24,633 bases of DNA from the IMG/VR virus record IMGVR_UViG_3300030060_004082, positions 1-24,633 of that record; one strand, given 5' to 3'. A program made the position numbers and the translations under genes. Positions within the stretch are counted from its first letter, which is position 1. Each line of letters opens with the position of its first letter. The notes beneath the pieces were generated by a model that was given only the letters and a program-made list of their open reading frames with translations, ran no database searches and was not told the origin of the DNA. The DNA is from a virus. This document shows, one piece after another, positions 1 to 7,965 of the stretch.

Positions 1-1614
1 AAGACTAAACCCATCAGAACTTATAGCAGAGATATATGTCCCTGATGTGCTTTCTGCGTTATTAGCATCAGGATATATAATTTTGTAAGTCCCACTATCA
101 ACTCGTTGAGAATCACTGACACCGTGATTTGCGTTAATGCTGCGGCATTTTATCCAAACCAAGTCTGGCTGAAATCCTACACCAGTTAACGCCCTATCGT
201 CTGTATCGTTACCCGTATACAACAAGGCATTAAAATGATCTGTGGGTTTTGCAATTGTTGGGGTTGGGAGGTTTGCGGCGTTTAGAGCTTTAAAGCCTGT
301 AGGTGGCGTGTAGGCAAACCCTTTCTGTCCGTAGTTAACCTCAACAATATTTGTACCAGAACCAGACCTAAGTTCAATTCTCATATTGGTTGGAACGCCA
401 ATGCTTGACGCTGCAAAATCATCTGCCGCATCTGCCCCAGTTGCAGGGTTCGCGGTTCCGCCTGTGTTATACCAAGTGTTGTTTAAGCCGTACCAAACTT
501 TACGATCATCATAATCTATAGCTACTTGGATAACATCATTAACACTCCAGTTGCTGATAGAGTACGTTGAGCCGTTTCCGAGAATTTGCGTAGTTGGTGT
601 ATTGTAATAGCTCCAAATGTAACTAGAGGCAGAACCTTGAATCTGAATATACCCTGTGCTTCCGTTTAGGTTTAATTGTATTAGCTTGACTTCGTAGTAC
701 CACTTGCCAGAAAGAGGGACAATGGTTGGATGATTCTTGTTTGTGTCAGAAGTGCTGTCTGATTCAAGTCTTAAATTACCTTGAGATAAAGAAGAAGGGT
801 GAAGACTTGTCGTGTAGTTATCTAGCGGATTAATCGTGCAATAATTATTAGTTGGTGTATCTGTCATAACGTCAGCGTCAGCAAGATTCACTGCCGTATA
901 GTTATTGCTTCCCGCGCTATCAGTGCCTATTGCTCCACTAACAAACTTGAGATAGAAGCCGTTGGTGCCATAGCTGCCGCCTGTGTACTTCTTAGGCACC
1001 CACTGGCCTGTAGTTGAATCTGTTTTGCCAAAAGCACTTGCAGTTAAAGCTGTTCCATCAATAAAATGGACTTCCGCCAAATAACCATCCCATTCTCTAG
1101 TTGTACCCCCCGCTGAAACTTGATAAGCATCTCCACCGATAATATTTTTTTCTGCACGATTAAATGGCATATCATCGTCTTCATCAGGGTTGTTTGTAGC
1201 AGAGAATGACGTTTCTTGAACACCATTGACATAAACTTTAATCCGATCATTCGCAGTGGATTGGGTTGTATCGAGAACCACCATAATGTGATACCAAGCA
1301 GAGAGATCACGAAACTTTCTGTTAGATGTTCGCCACGCTGTATTCCAGCCCCCCACCATTAAAACATTGCTGCTGTTAATTACGATGTCCATATATCCAG
1401 CATCGGTTTGCGCTGTATAAGTAGACCACAAAAAATTATCAGAACCTGTAGAGGCTCGTTTTACCCAAGCACTCCAAGTCCAAGTTTTCTGGTTTCCTGC
1501 ACCTGAAGGAGTTTTATGAAGGTAAGAACCATCTGAATCCGAAAACATCAGGGACTGATCTATCTCATAATCTTTAGCCCCGCTGCCCATCAATATTTTT
1601 TTAGCAACACTCAC
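1..1614 (-). CDS. LamG/SPRY lectin-like tail protein (C-terminus beyond window)
   Basis: An open frame of 538 codons runs off the left edge, so the C-terminus is missing. Residues about 20-190 look like a concanavalin A-like (LamG) jelly-roll, with a typical WTWSAWVKR strand and an EVHFIDGTAL motif that I associate with marine phage tail proteins. Residues about 230-430 resemble a SPRY-like sandwich (GKWYYEV, then IQVAIDYDDRKVWYGL). The final visible part (FNALLYTGNDTDDRAL, then GVGFQPDLVWIK) starts a third beta-rich repeat seen in such proteins. The likely role is carbohydrate binding at the tail or fibre tip during host recognition; this is inferred from fold resemblance. The GTG start at 1614 overlaps the previous stop by one base (TAGTG) with AGGA upstream; an in-frame ATG at 1590 is the alternative. 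It is the last visible gene of the late operon. Confidence 0.8.
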   Translation of the reverse strand, partial: MSVAKKILMGSGAKDYEIDQSLMFSDSDGSYLHKTPSGAGNQKTWTWSAWVKRASTGSDNFLWSTYTAQTDAGYMDIVINSSNVLMVGGWNTAWRTSNRKFRDLSAWYHIMVVLDTTQSTANDRIKVYVNGVQETSFSATNNPDEDDDMPFNRAEKNIIGGDAYQVSAGGTTREWDGYLAEVHFIDGTALTASAFGKTDSTTGQWVPKKYTGGSYGTNGFYLKFVSGAIGTDSAGSNNYTAVNLADADVMTDTPTNNYCTINPLDNYTTSLHPSSLSQGNLRLESDSTSDTNKNHPTIVPLSGKWYYEVKLIQLNLNGSTGYIQIQGSASSYIWSYYNTPTTQILGNGSTYSISNWSVNDVIQVAIDYDDRKVWYGLNNTWYNTGGTANPATGADAADDFAASSIGVPTNMRIELRSGSGTNIVEVNYGQKGFAYTPPTGFKALNAANLPTPTIAKPTDHFNALLYTGNDTDDRALTGVGFQPDLVWIKCRSINANHGVSDSQRVDSGTYKIIYPDANNAESTSGTYISAISSDGFSL

Positions 1615-2255
1615 TAACTCATATCCTGCCCAGCAGTGAACCCATAATAAGTTGTCCCGCCATTTATGGTATAGAAGACAAATATGTCAACATCAGCAGC
1701 ACCCGTAGAAAGCGTGGGTGCAGTTGCAGAAGCCCAATCTACAGCGGCAGGCCATGAAATAGTCCTGCTCCCAGTGCCGTCTTGGGTCACTTGGAGAACA
1801 AAAGAAGACACATACCCAGATGTTGCCGGGTTGTTCCATGTAAAGGTGCCTATGTTATGAGCCAGCGTGATTGTAAAAACAGATCCATCTCTTATATCCA
1901 GCGCAACTGTTGTGCCTGATGTAAGCGCGGTAGGTGATTGTTCTGTGATAGCCGCTTCAAACTTAACGACACCATTCGCATCTGCCGTTACAGCTTTTGA
2001 GGCTTGAGTTGTACCAAGCGTGGTAATGTCAAGATAGTTAATCTCCGCTGCTGTAGCGGTAACAGCAGTGCCGCCCAGCGTAAACGTGCTGGAGGCTGTC
2101 AAGGTAGTAAAAGATCCTGCCGCTGCTGATGACCCGCCAATAACAGCACCATCAACAGTACCTCCGTTAATATCTACCGTTAGACTACTAGCCAGTTGAT
2201 CTGAACCGACCGCATCATCCGCAATAAGCCCAGTAGTGACTTTTGTTAATGCCAT
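1614..2255 (-). CDS. Tail fibre-like protein
   Basis: A 213-residue protein that opens with the GLIADDAVGSDQLASS motif also found inside the larger fibre gene at 4373-5716. It also carries the VTATAAEINYLD motif common in phage fibre shafts. The N-terminal half is Thr/Ala/Gly-rich and the C-terminal half (about 110-213) is beta-rich and ends in YTINGGTTYYGFTAG. No signal peptide or membrane segment is visible. The start has a strong AAGGAG ribosome-binding site. It sits between a fibre-assembly protein and a lectin-like protein, so a receptor-binding appendage or fibre tip is likely. The exact place in the virion is inferred. Confidence 0.75.
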   Translation of the reverse strand: MALTKVTTGLIADDAVGSDQLASSLTVDINGGTVDGAVIGGSSAAAGSFTTLTASSTFTLGGTAVTATAAEINYLDITTLGTTQASKAVTADANGVVKFEAAITEQSPTALTSGTTVALDIRDGSVFTITLAHNIGTFTWNNPATSGYVSSFVLQVTQDGTGSRTISWPAAVDWASATAPTLSTGAADVDIFVFYTINGGTTYYGFTAGQDMS

Positions 2256-2258
2256 AAT

Positions 2259-2849
2259 TTACTCCTTGGGCCAGTTCTGAGCAGCTATGACCGCTGCTAA
2301 AGCATCGACATCAGCAGCATTAGTTATAGCTGTTTCTAATCTTGTACATTCAGTTAACACCGCTGCCCTATAGGTAGCTGTTGCACTAGGGATAGCAACA
2401 TCCCGCTCTGCTTTTCTGATCACCATCCAATCTGTGTTAGCAAGAGCAGAGTTAGCTGTCGTCTTTACTTGTTCAGTCATCGTAGTTTTAAGACCTTGGT
2501 TAACCACCTTCTCACTACTATTAACATAACCGCCATCGCCATCATTGGCATCGGCATCCCAGACCTGAACATAAATTTGATTACCATCAACATCTTTTGC
2601 ATCTTCATCAGCTAAGAGTTTAGCGGTATTCGTGTAGGCTTGAGTTGGGACACCATCGACTAAAGTAATGTCTCCAGCAGTTACAAAATAATACTGCTCA
2701 TTTTTTCTTTCCCCGTTGACGACATCCATCACATTGTTGTCCCGAAGAAAATCAGCGTTTGGAGATCCTGCAAAACTAGTGTTGGGAAACATTTTCTGGA
2801 CGGATGATCCCGTCCTAATAATTTTTCCGTCTTCGACTATTGCAAACAC
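2259..2849 (-). CDS. Putative tail fibre assembly-type protein
   Basis: A 196-residue protein with a GTG start. GAGGG lies upstream at good spacing and no better ATG is available. The N-terminal part (MFAIVEDGKIIRTGSS) resembles the small beta domain of fibre-assembly proteins. The C-terminal part (about 135-196) has the DWMVIRKAERD helix followed by a helical segment with TYRAAVLTECTRLE, like the C-terminal region of phage tail fibre assembly/DUF4376-type proteins. Its neighbour at 2853-3176 has the same DW...YR layout, so the two form an assembly-factor pair next to the fibre genes. Such proteins usually help trimerise or attach fibres. Family membership is moderately sure and the chaperone role is inferred. 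Confidence 0.65.
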   Translation of the reverse strand: MFAIVEDGKIIRTGSSVQKMFPNTSFAGSPNADFLRDNNVMDVVNGERKNEQYYFVTAGDITLVDGVPTQAYTNTAKLLADEDAKDVDGNQIYVQVWDADANDGDGGYVNSSEKVVNQGLKTTMTEQVKTTANSALANTDWMVIRKAERDVAIPSATATYRAAVLTECTRLETAITNAADVDALAAVIAAQNWPKE

Positions 2850-2852
2850 TAT

Positions 2853-3176
2853 TTAACCCTCTTCTAATTCTGGTCGGGTTGCAGGGAAATCATTTATATA
2901 TTCGTCATCATCGTTTGTTGCAGGCCAATCTCTTAATTTTTGACGATAAGTTAGATAATCATCTCGTTTGGGGTGGTCTGGTGTTTGCGCGATCCAATCA
3001 GTATCCTTTAGCTCTTGATCACGCCACTCTCGCCCAGATTGAACTGTTTCAGCGACGATTTGATGAGGCTTGTCAACGATTAACTCATAGGACTCATAAT
3101 TGTCCTTGACGTAGGACTCTTCAGCTTCAATTAAATTTGTAACCCCATCACTGTCTGTTACTCTAAATTTAGCCAT
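2853..3176 (-). CDS. Phage tail assembly chaperone (APC-type)
   Basis: A 107-residue protein. Its C-terminal half has the hallmark pattern of phage tail/fibre assembly chaperones: WRDQELKDTDW, then YLTYRQKLRDWP. The start is set at the ATG of MAKFRV, which overlaps the upstream TGA by one base (TGATG). A GTG one codon earlier is less likely. It lies directly after the glycine-rich adhesin gene, where such chaperones normally sit, and probably helps fold or attach that fibre or the adjacent ones. It ends 3 nt before the next GTG start. Confidence 0.8.
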   Translation of the reverse strand: MAKFRVTDSDGVTNLIEAEESYVKDNYESYELIVDKPHQIVAETVQSGREWRDQELKDTDWIAQTPDHPKRDDYLTYRQKLRDWPATNDDDEYINDFPATRPELEEG

Positions 3177-4369
3177 CACAGGTACTCCACAACAGAAAGT
3201 ACAACTAAACCGCCGCCACCCATTCCCGAATAGGAATCTGAACTGCTGTAAGAGGCTGCACCGCCACCGCCACCGCCATAGGAACCCGTACCCCCATAAG
3301 TTCCGCTAGACCCTGTCTTATTACTGCCTCCGCCCCCGCCGCCGAATATACCGGGCGAAACATATCCACCCGCTCCTGAGGAAGAGCCATAATAAATACT
3401 TTCATGATACCCTGCTCCACCGCCTCCGGGGCCGGGATAACTGTTAGCAGCACTCGAAGTGACAGACCCCGCCACTCCCCATAACCCATCAAAAATACTT
3501 TGAGATTGACCTGTATGCAGGCCGGTTTCAGCGGAGGCACTACTCACGCGATAATTTAACGTCATGCCCCTAAACTTAAAATTGTAGGTGTAGCTGTTTG
3601 GCGTTTCGCCTATTCCCCACCAGTCTCTATCTGACGCCTCAGAAAAATCATGTCCGGCTCCGAAAGCGGTTCCTCCGGCTCCAGACATTTCAATCCCGTT
3701 GCCGTTCAAGGCAACCATGTCACCTCCACGACCCCACACACCGCCACCTCCGGCAGCGATACATTTGTTGTATCCTCCTGTTGTGCAGTTAGCATCGCCC
3801 CCTCTGTGTGCTAGGCCAAAAATTCCAGCGGCAGCACCTCCCCCTGCGGCAATGTGAAATCCACTACCACTATAAGCCTGTATTGATGCGCTTCCGCCTC
3901 GTGCCCCTGCGACCCCAAATATGTTTCCCGTTGTGCCTACAGCACCGCCCGCACCGCCAGTCGCCGATGGGGTATTTCCTGTGGTAGATGATTGACCTGT
4001 TCCTCCGACCCCACCATTTGCTTGCAGCAAAGCAGAACCGCCCGAAACTTTCCACGAAGTATTTCCGCCTGTACCGCCTTGTTCCTCATCTCCAGAGTTA
4101 TAACTACCTGCTGCACCAACAGTAGCAACGTAAGAAGTCCCAGAGGCTACCGTTAATAAACTTTTGCAGACTGCGCCCGATCCGCCTCCTGCGGCAACTG
4201 CACTGGCTGCGGCATTATTATAGTTGGCTGACCCGCCACCGCCGCCACCGCCTATCACTGTTACGATCACTCGCGCATCAAAGGGACACGCCCAAGTTTC
4301 TGTGGCAGCAAACAATATTTCGTTGAGAACTGATTGATTGGCTGAGTAATACGATGAAGTTGATGCCAT
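3176..4369 (-). CDS. Glycine-rich tail adhesin/fibre protein
   Basis: A 397-residue protein dominated by poly-glycine tracts such as VIGGGGGGGSANYNN near residue 37, and several GGGGGG runs near the C-terminus (about 310-390). The first 35 residues (about 9-36) include ILFAATETWACPFDARV, typical of the entry strand of phage glycine-rich domains, which in other phages form polyglycine-II sandwich adhesins at the fibre tip. The final segment closes with LVVLSVVEYL. Phage glycine-rich tips are known receptor-contact points and evolve quickly, so this is a plausible host-range determinant. The gene is GC-richer than its neighbours because of GGN codons. The adhesin role is inferred from composition and context. 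Confidence 0.8.
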   Translation of the reverse strand: MASTSSYYSANQSVLNEILFAATETWACPFDARVIVTVIGGGGGGGSANYNNAAASAVAAGGGSGAVCKSLLTVASGTSYVATVGAAGSYNSGDEEQGGTGGNTSWKVSGGSALLQANGGVGGTGQSSTTGNTPSATGGAGGAVGTTGNIFGVAGARGGSASIQAYSGSGFHIAAGGGAAAGIFGLAHRGGDANCTTGGYNKCIAAGGGGVWGRGGDMVALNGNGIEMSGAGGTAFGAGHDFSEASDRDWWGIGETPNSYTYNFKFRGMTLNYRVSSASAETGLHTGQSQSIFDGLWGVAGSVTSSAANSYPGPGGGGAGYHESIYYGSSSGAGGYVSPGIFGGGGGGSNKTGSSGTYGGTGSYGGGGGGAASYSSSDSYSGMGGGGLVVLSVVEYL

Positions 4370-4372
4370 TAC

Positions 4373-5716
4373 TTAACTCCCATCCACGGGCAACCAGCCA
4401 ACGGTGTCGTCTATGAACACCCAGTTGGTTGACCAGTTTTTTGTATTTATTGTGGCATTCGCATCCACTCTTAAAATCTTTTTACTACTGGCCTGACCCA
4501 AAGTAAGGTTGTTTGTATCGAAGGTTCCAAGGTAATCAATGATCCCGATAGTATCCCCAGCCGTTGGGCTGGATGGTAAAGTAACAGTAAACGCTCCACC
4601 GTTTGTGTTGCACAGGTATTGATTGCCAGCCGCAGCAGTAAACCCTGATGTCTTAGCAGTAGTGTCTAAGGTGAGTCCTGTTGATATCGAAGCCCAAGCA
4701 TTATCACCACGCAAATAAGTTGAGGATGACGCGGTGCCTGTTGCCGATAATTGTGCTACACCAACCGCATCATCAGCCATTAAAGCATTTGTAATTTGGT
4801 CGTTTGCTATGTGTGCGGTATCAATACTTCCATCTACATATTGGTCACTATCTACGCTGTTAACAGCCATTTTAGCGACAGTAACCGCATCATCTGCAAG
4901 CTTTGCGGTTGAAACTGTCCCGTCACTTGGAGTGCCTACTGAACTGGCGGTGAAGGCCATAACCTCAATACTGCTGCTACTAGGTGGTGCAGTGCTGAAT
5001 GTCAAAGTAGTCCCTGAAACTGCGTAAGTTCCCTTCTCCTGATATACCCCGTCAATATACGCCTGGGTGTTGTTCTCGCTCGATGGGTCTGCTGACAGGG
5101 TAAATGCTGTTGTACTGCCATTGCCGCTAAACTCATTAAGGGAAACATTGGTTGCACCAGAGCCACCAATAGACCCCCAAGAATCAGTGTATCCTTCAAA
5201 TTCGCTTGTTGTTGAGTTATATCGAAATGCTCCGGCAACACCTGTCGGTCTATTACCTGTAGACCCAGCAGGTACATAGAAAGCCTGAGAGCCAAAAGAA
5301 GCTGTAGTAATATCCACTACTGCTGCGCCTCCTCCGGCACCATCGAGATAAACAATCTTTTTGGTTCCTGCCAGAATCGTGACGTTAGCACCACTACCTT
5401 GGCTGATAATTATAGAGTAGCCTCCGCTAGTAGCGTTCTCTATGATTTGAACCCGCTTCATAGTATTCGGGCCAATCGTAATTGTGCAGTTTGAATCCAA
5501 AGTACCTGTGTACTTTAAATGGAAAGCTCTTGCCTGATCAGAAGTGCCGTCTGCAACTGTCGATGCATGTGTATCTGCGTTAGTGGTAATGGCTTCTGTG
5601 CCAATACCAAGCGCCTCACCTATCAACTCTAAAGATGTATTGGTAGATGTTCCCCATCCAGAATCACCGTCTGCGGGTTCAGCTACCCTTAAATTATTTA
5701 CATATGTCGATGCCAT
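4373..5716 (-). CDS. Major tail fibre protein
   Basis: A 447-residue fibre. The N-terminus (MASTYVNNLRVAEPADGDSG) and first 150 residues form a conserved attachment-like domain. A FRYNSTTSEFEGYT motif near 165-180 is common in phage fibres. At about 270-325 there is a degenerate repeat region with LADDAV, NSVDSDQYVDGSID, HIANDQI and LMADDAV, the shaft-type repeats of marine phage fibres. The C-terminal 110 residues are a beta-rich tip ending in a WVFIDDTVGWLPVDGS strand. It probably attaches to the tail hub and carries the receptor-binding regions. The gene overlaps no neighbour and lies 3 nt from each. Confidence 0.85.
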   Translation of the reverse strand: MASTYVNNLRVAEPADGDSGWGTSTNTSLELIGEALGIGTEAITTNADTHASTVADGTSDQARAFHLKYTGTLDSNCTITIGPNTMKRVQIIENATSGGYSIIISQGSGANVTILAGTKKIVYLDGAGGGAAVVDITTASFGSQAFYVPAGSTGNRPTGVAGAFRYNSTTSEFEGYTDSWGSIGGSGATNVSLNEFSGNGSTTAFTLSADPSSENNTQAYIDGVYQEKGTYAVSGTTLTFSTAPPSSSSIEVMAFTASSVGTPSDGTVSTAKLADDAVTVAKMAVNSVDSDQYVDGSIDTAHIANDQITNALMADDAVGVAQLSATGTASSSTYLRGDNAWASISTGLTLDTTAKTSGFTAAAGNQYLCNTNGGAFTVTLPSSPTAGDTIGIIDYLGTFDTNNLTLGQASSKKILRVDANATINTKNWSTNWVFIDDTVGWLPVDGS

Positions 5717-5719
5717 AAC

Positions 5720-6178
5720 TTATGCCGCTACGTCTGTCCAATTAGGTGTTTGTGAAGTACTAACCGCTGACCAGCTTGGTGTTTGTGAAGTACTAACCGC
5801 TGACCAGCTTGGTGTTTGTGAAGTATCAATAATGCTCCATATAAGAACATTTCCAGCAGAAGCTGTTGCTGCTAATCCTGTTACATCAGTTGTGACACCT
5901 GATCCTTCAGTTACTGTAACGCTACCAATAGATGAAGTGCCTGCAGAACCAGAGACTGATACAGTAACGCCTGTACCCTGAACAACAGTGACACTACCAA
6001 CGGCAGACGTTCCCGCTGCCCCTGTAACAGAAACCGTAACGCCTGAACCTTCTGTAATTGTGACGCTGCCCAGGCTAGAAGCTAGTCCGGTAAACGCTAC
6101 ATTTTGGCTATACCCACCAGAGTTGTACGTCTGGGTTATGCTGTTATAACCCTCAAAATATACTGTTACATCAGCCAT
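5720..6178 (-). CDS. Repeat-containing virion protein of unknown function
   Basis: A 152-residue protein made largely of repeats. The central part has three roughly 27-residue beta repeats built around GSVTVTEGSGVTVSV (residues about 35-110). The C-terminal part has two and a half copies of an 11-residue unit, SQTPSWSAVST, encoded by an almost perfect 33-bp tandem DNA repeat. The repeating beta pattern suggests a fibrous or spike-like element. The start ATG overlaps the upstream stop (TAATG). It sits just before the main fibre gene, so it may connect the fibre to the tail or decorate it. No family was recognised. Confidence 0.7.
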   Translation of the reverse strand: MADVTVYFEGYNSITQTYNSGGYSQNVAFTGLASSLGSVTITEGSGVTVSVTGAAGTSAVGSVTVVQGTGVTVSVSGSAGTSSIGSVTVTEGSGVTTDVTGLAATASAGNVLIWSIIDTSQTPSWSAVSTSQTPSWSAVSTSQTPNWTDVAA

Positions 6179-6648
6179 TAGGCGATCCTGATTATCGCAC
6201 TACTCGCATCAGCTGTAGGGAAACTTATTTTAAAATCACCACTTGATGAAGATTTGTCTGAACCAAAATCAAGAACTAACACGGCTCTGTTGGCAGAACC
6301 AGCGGCTGTTGAAGAGTTATAGATTAATGCTCCTCTTGCCGTAATACTTGAACTACTCCAGGTCACATCTGAAAAGTCAGTTAAAGCTGTAGTGCTGGAT
6401 GTTGTAGGAGTTACATTAGTTAATGCTGCTCCTCCAGCAGAATATCCTGTTCCAGAAGCTTCATTACTACTACTGTACGCAGTTGTTCCTGCGCCAAGAG
6501 AAGCACTGCTGGTATATAAAGCAATTTTGAACGCATTGCCTGATCCAGTAGTAGTAGTAGTACCTCCACCGGAACCACTGGTAAAATTATGTATGCCTTG
6601 CAAAATTTCTTGTTTAAAGCTAGTGCATAAAGCTTGACTGATAGCCAT
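6178..6648 (-). CDS. Conserved phage structural protein, unknown function
   Basis: A 156-residue protein starting MAISQALCTSFKQEILQGIH, an opening I know from many marine phage genomes near tail genes. It has a short Gly/Thr-rich linker (residues 25-37, encoded partly by an ACT microsatellite) followed by a beta-rich domain with FKIALYTSSA and the repeated phrases SGTGYSAGGA and RGALIYNSS. The N-terminal helix and beta body suit a small virion component, possibly a tail or fibre collar protein. The ATG overlaps the upstream stop by one base, so it is translationally coupled. The molecular role is unknown. Confidence 0.75.
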   Translation of the reverse strand: MAISQALCTSFKQEILQGIHNFTSGSGGGTTTTTGSGNAFKIALYTSSASLGAGTTAYSSSNEASGTGYSAGGAALTNVTPTTSSTTALTDFSDVTWSSSSITARGALIYNSSTAAGSANRAVLVLDFGSDKSSSSGDFKISFPTADASSAIIRIA

Positions 6649-6938
6649 TACAGTTTCCTCAGTATTTCAGCCACATCATCATGGCCTTGTTTTTTAAATT
6701 CATTATAAAGCGTTGTTCTATCGCTTTTAATTCCTTGTTCTAAAGTATGCAAAATCACATAAAACATTCTTTCCTTAAATGCTTCAGCCTGTTGTTTTAA
6801 TACAGGATCAGCATTATCAGAAATGCTGATAATTTTATTGACTGCATCTATGGATAATTCTTCTGCTGTAAAACCTCTTTCACAAGTAGTTTGAACACTA
6901 ATGTTTCCGGGTGACATTTTAATTTCCATGTCAAACAT
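6648..6938 (-). CDS. Small hypothetical protein in tail module
   Basis: A 96-residue protein with a short N-terminal beta segment (MFDMEIKMSPGNISVQTTC) and a mainly helical remainder with ERMFYVILHTLEQGIKSDRTT and a basic C-terminal helix. It carries no recognisable catalytic motif, signal peptide or membrane segment. Its gene is tightly packed (2 nt after the upstream stop, 1 nt overlap with the downstream start), which argues for a real co-expressed gene. Position between an adaptor protein and tail appendage genes suggests an assembly factor or minor neck protein, but this is only positional inference. Confidence 0.7.
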   Translation of the reverse strand: MFDMEIKMSPGNISVQTTCERGFTAEELSIDAVNKIISISDNADPVLKQQAEAFKERMFYVILHTLEQGIKSDRTTLYNEFKKQGHDDVAEILRKL

Positions 6939-6940
6939 GG

Positions 6941-7630
6941 CTATGCCCTAAACCCTGGTGGCGGTCCTGCGCCCCTTAAAGATGGACTTGCTACAGTTTG
7001 AACACCAATATCACTTCTGAATTCATCTCTTTTTCCGTACCCTTCACCCATATTCGCCAATGCCTGAAGAGCCCTGTCAAATCTTTGCTGGTAAAGAATC
7101 ACTTCATCCGGTGTTTTCAGGAAAGTTGCGGCTTCTACCAGGGTTCCATAAAGCAATGCGTCAGGCGCATTGTCTGAAAGCCAGGTTGTTCCACTATCTG
7201 CACCTGCAGTCAGAGAATCTGGTCGGTATTTATAATGTAATTCTACGGTATAAGTGCTATCTGGGGTTGGCGCAATAATAAAAGTATCATCATCAAATAA
7301 AGCATAGTACTTAGGCAGTCCTGTAGTGGACGCATTAGGTGTGTAATCCCTAATAAAAGAAACATGCTTAAACAATAAGTACGAATACACACTGCTTGAA
7401 GAAACAGCGAGACTATAAGGCGCTAAAAAGTCGCTAGGTGTTGCCAGATAAGTATTACCGCTTGACACACTTCCTGTTTGATTTTTTCTAAATACTGGCA
7501 TTTCAACATTTTTCAGTATTCTTTCTTCTGCCTCTTTAATAAAAGTCGGAAGAGTATTTACAAACGTAGTTTCTGCTGTTTCACAGTAGTCCTGAACTGC
7601 TGTTTTTAAGGTTGCATAAGTAAAACTCAT
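6941..7630 (-). CDS. SU10-like adaptor (head-to-tail connector) protein
   Basis: A 229-residue protein resembling the phage SU10 adaptor family: an N-terminal helical part (TLKTAVQDYCETAETTF, then FIKEAEERILKNVEMP), a strand stretch with YLATPSDFLAPYSLAV, the YYALFDDDTFIIAPTPDSTYTV sandwich region read in parts, and HYKYRPDSLTAG before a C-terminal helix LYQQRFDRALQALANMG. In SU10-type podoviruses this protein forms a ring joining portal to the tail nozzle. The C-terminus is Pro/Gly-rich (GAGPPPGFRA). ATGA overlap with the upstream zinc-ribbon gene indicates coupled translation. Family resemblance is by memory of motifs. Confidence 0.8.
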   Translation of the reverse strand: MSFTYATLKTAVQDYCETAETTFVNTLPTFIKEAEERILKNVEMPVFRKNQTGSVSSGNTYLATPSDFLAPYSLAVSSSSVYSYLLFKHVSFIRDYTPNASTTGLPKYYALFDDDTFIIAPTPDSTYTVELHYKYRPDSLTAGADSGTTWLSDNAPDALLYGTLVEAATFLKTPDEVILYQQRFDRALQALANMGEGYGKRDEFRSDIGVQTVASPSLRGAGPPPGFRA

Positions 7631-7965
7631 ACTGTCACCGTTACTGTTCCAACGCTTATTGTAGCCTTTATTCCATCAAAAGAAGAACCTATGGAGTCTC
7701 CCGTTACTGTTGTCATTGCATTAGGATCAATAGTCCTGACTACTCCAGCTCCGGCAACTGATGAGGCAGGCACAGACGGCCTTGGATATTGCAAAGCTTC
7801 GGGATCTGACAGAGTTCTGGTAGGTTCTAACTGTGGACTTTTGGGCTCATAGCATTCAGCGCAAACCCTGAAATTAGTCCATTCTTTTCTTAATTGGGAG
7901 TACTTATACTTAAAGCCACATCTGTCGCATATGGCAACTGCGTATTTGCCAGACGCATAAGACAT
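7627..7965 (-). CDS. Zinc-ribbon protein between adaptor genes
   Basis: A 112-residue protein whose first 50 residues carry two CxxC knuckles (C13/C16 in AICDRCGFKY and C35/C38 in FRVCAECYEP), a likely zinc ribbon. The rest is proline-rich and then beta-prone (VVRTIDPNAMTTVTGD). It is wedged between two neck/adaptor genes, directly abutting the upstream stop (TAAATG) with AGGAG in front and overlapping the next start by 4 nt. I have seen similar small zinc-ribbon proteins in this position in marine phages, but no function is known to me. A structural or assembly role at the neck is inferred; DNA binding is an alternative. Confidence 0.75.
   Translation of the reverse strand: MSYASGKYAVAICDRCGFKYKYSQLRKEWTNFRVCAECYEPKSPQLEPTRTLSDPEALQYPRPSVPASSVAGAGVVRTIDPNAMTTVTGDSIGSSFDGIKATISVGTVTVTV

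Noticed and set aside
2259-3176. Programmed frameshift between the two fibre-assembly genes, as in lambda G/GT.
   Set aside because: Each gene has its own start and a plausible ribosome site or coupling, and no slippery heptamer was noticed near the junction.
3598-3792. Plus-strand frame in the glycine-rich gene.
   Set aside because: GGN-rich sense codons automatically give open antisense frames; no ribosome site and no independent evidence.
5544-5981. A 145-residue plus-strand frame across the fibre-gene boundary.
   Set aside because: It is antisense to two well-supported late genes, has low-complexity composition and no ribosome-binding site, and its repeats mirror the sense-strand repeat.
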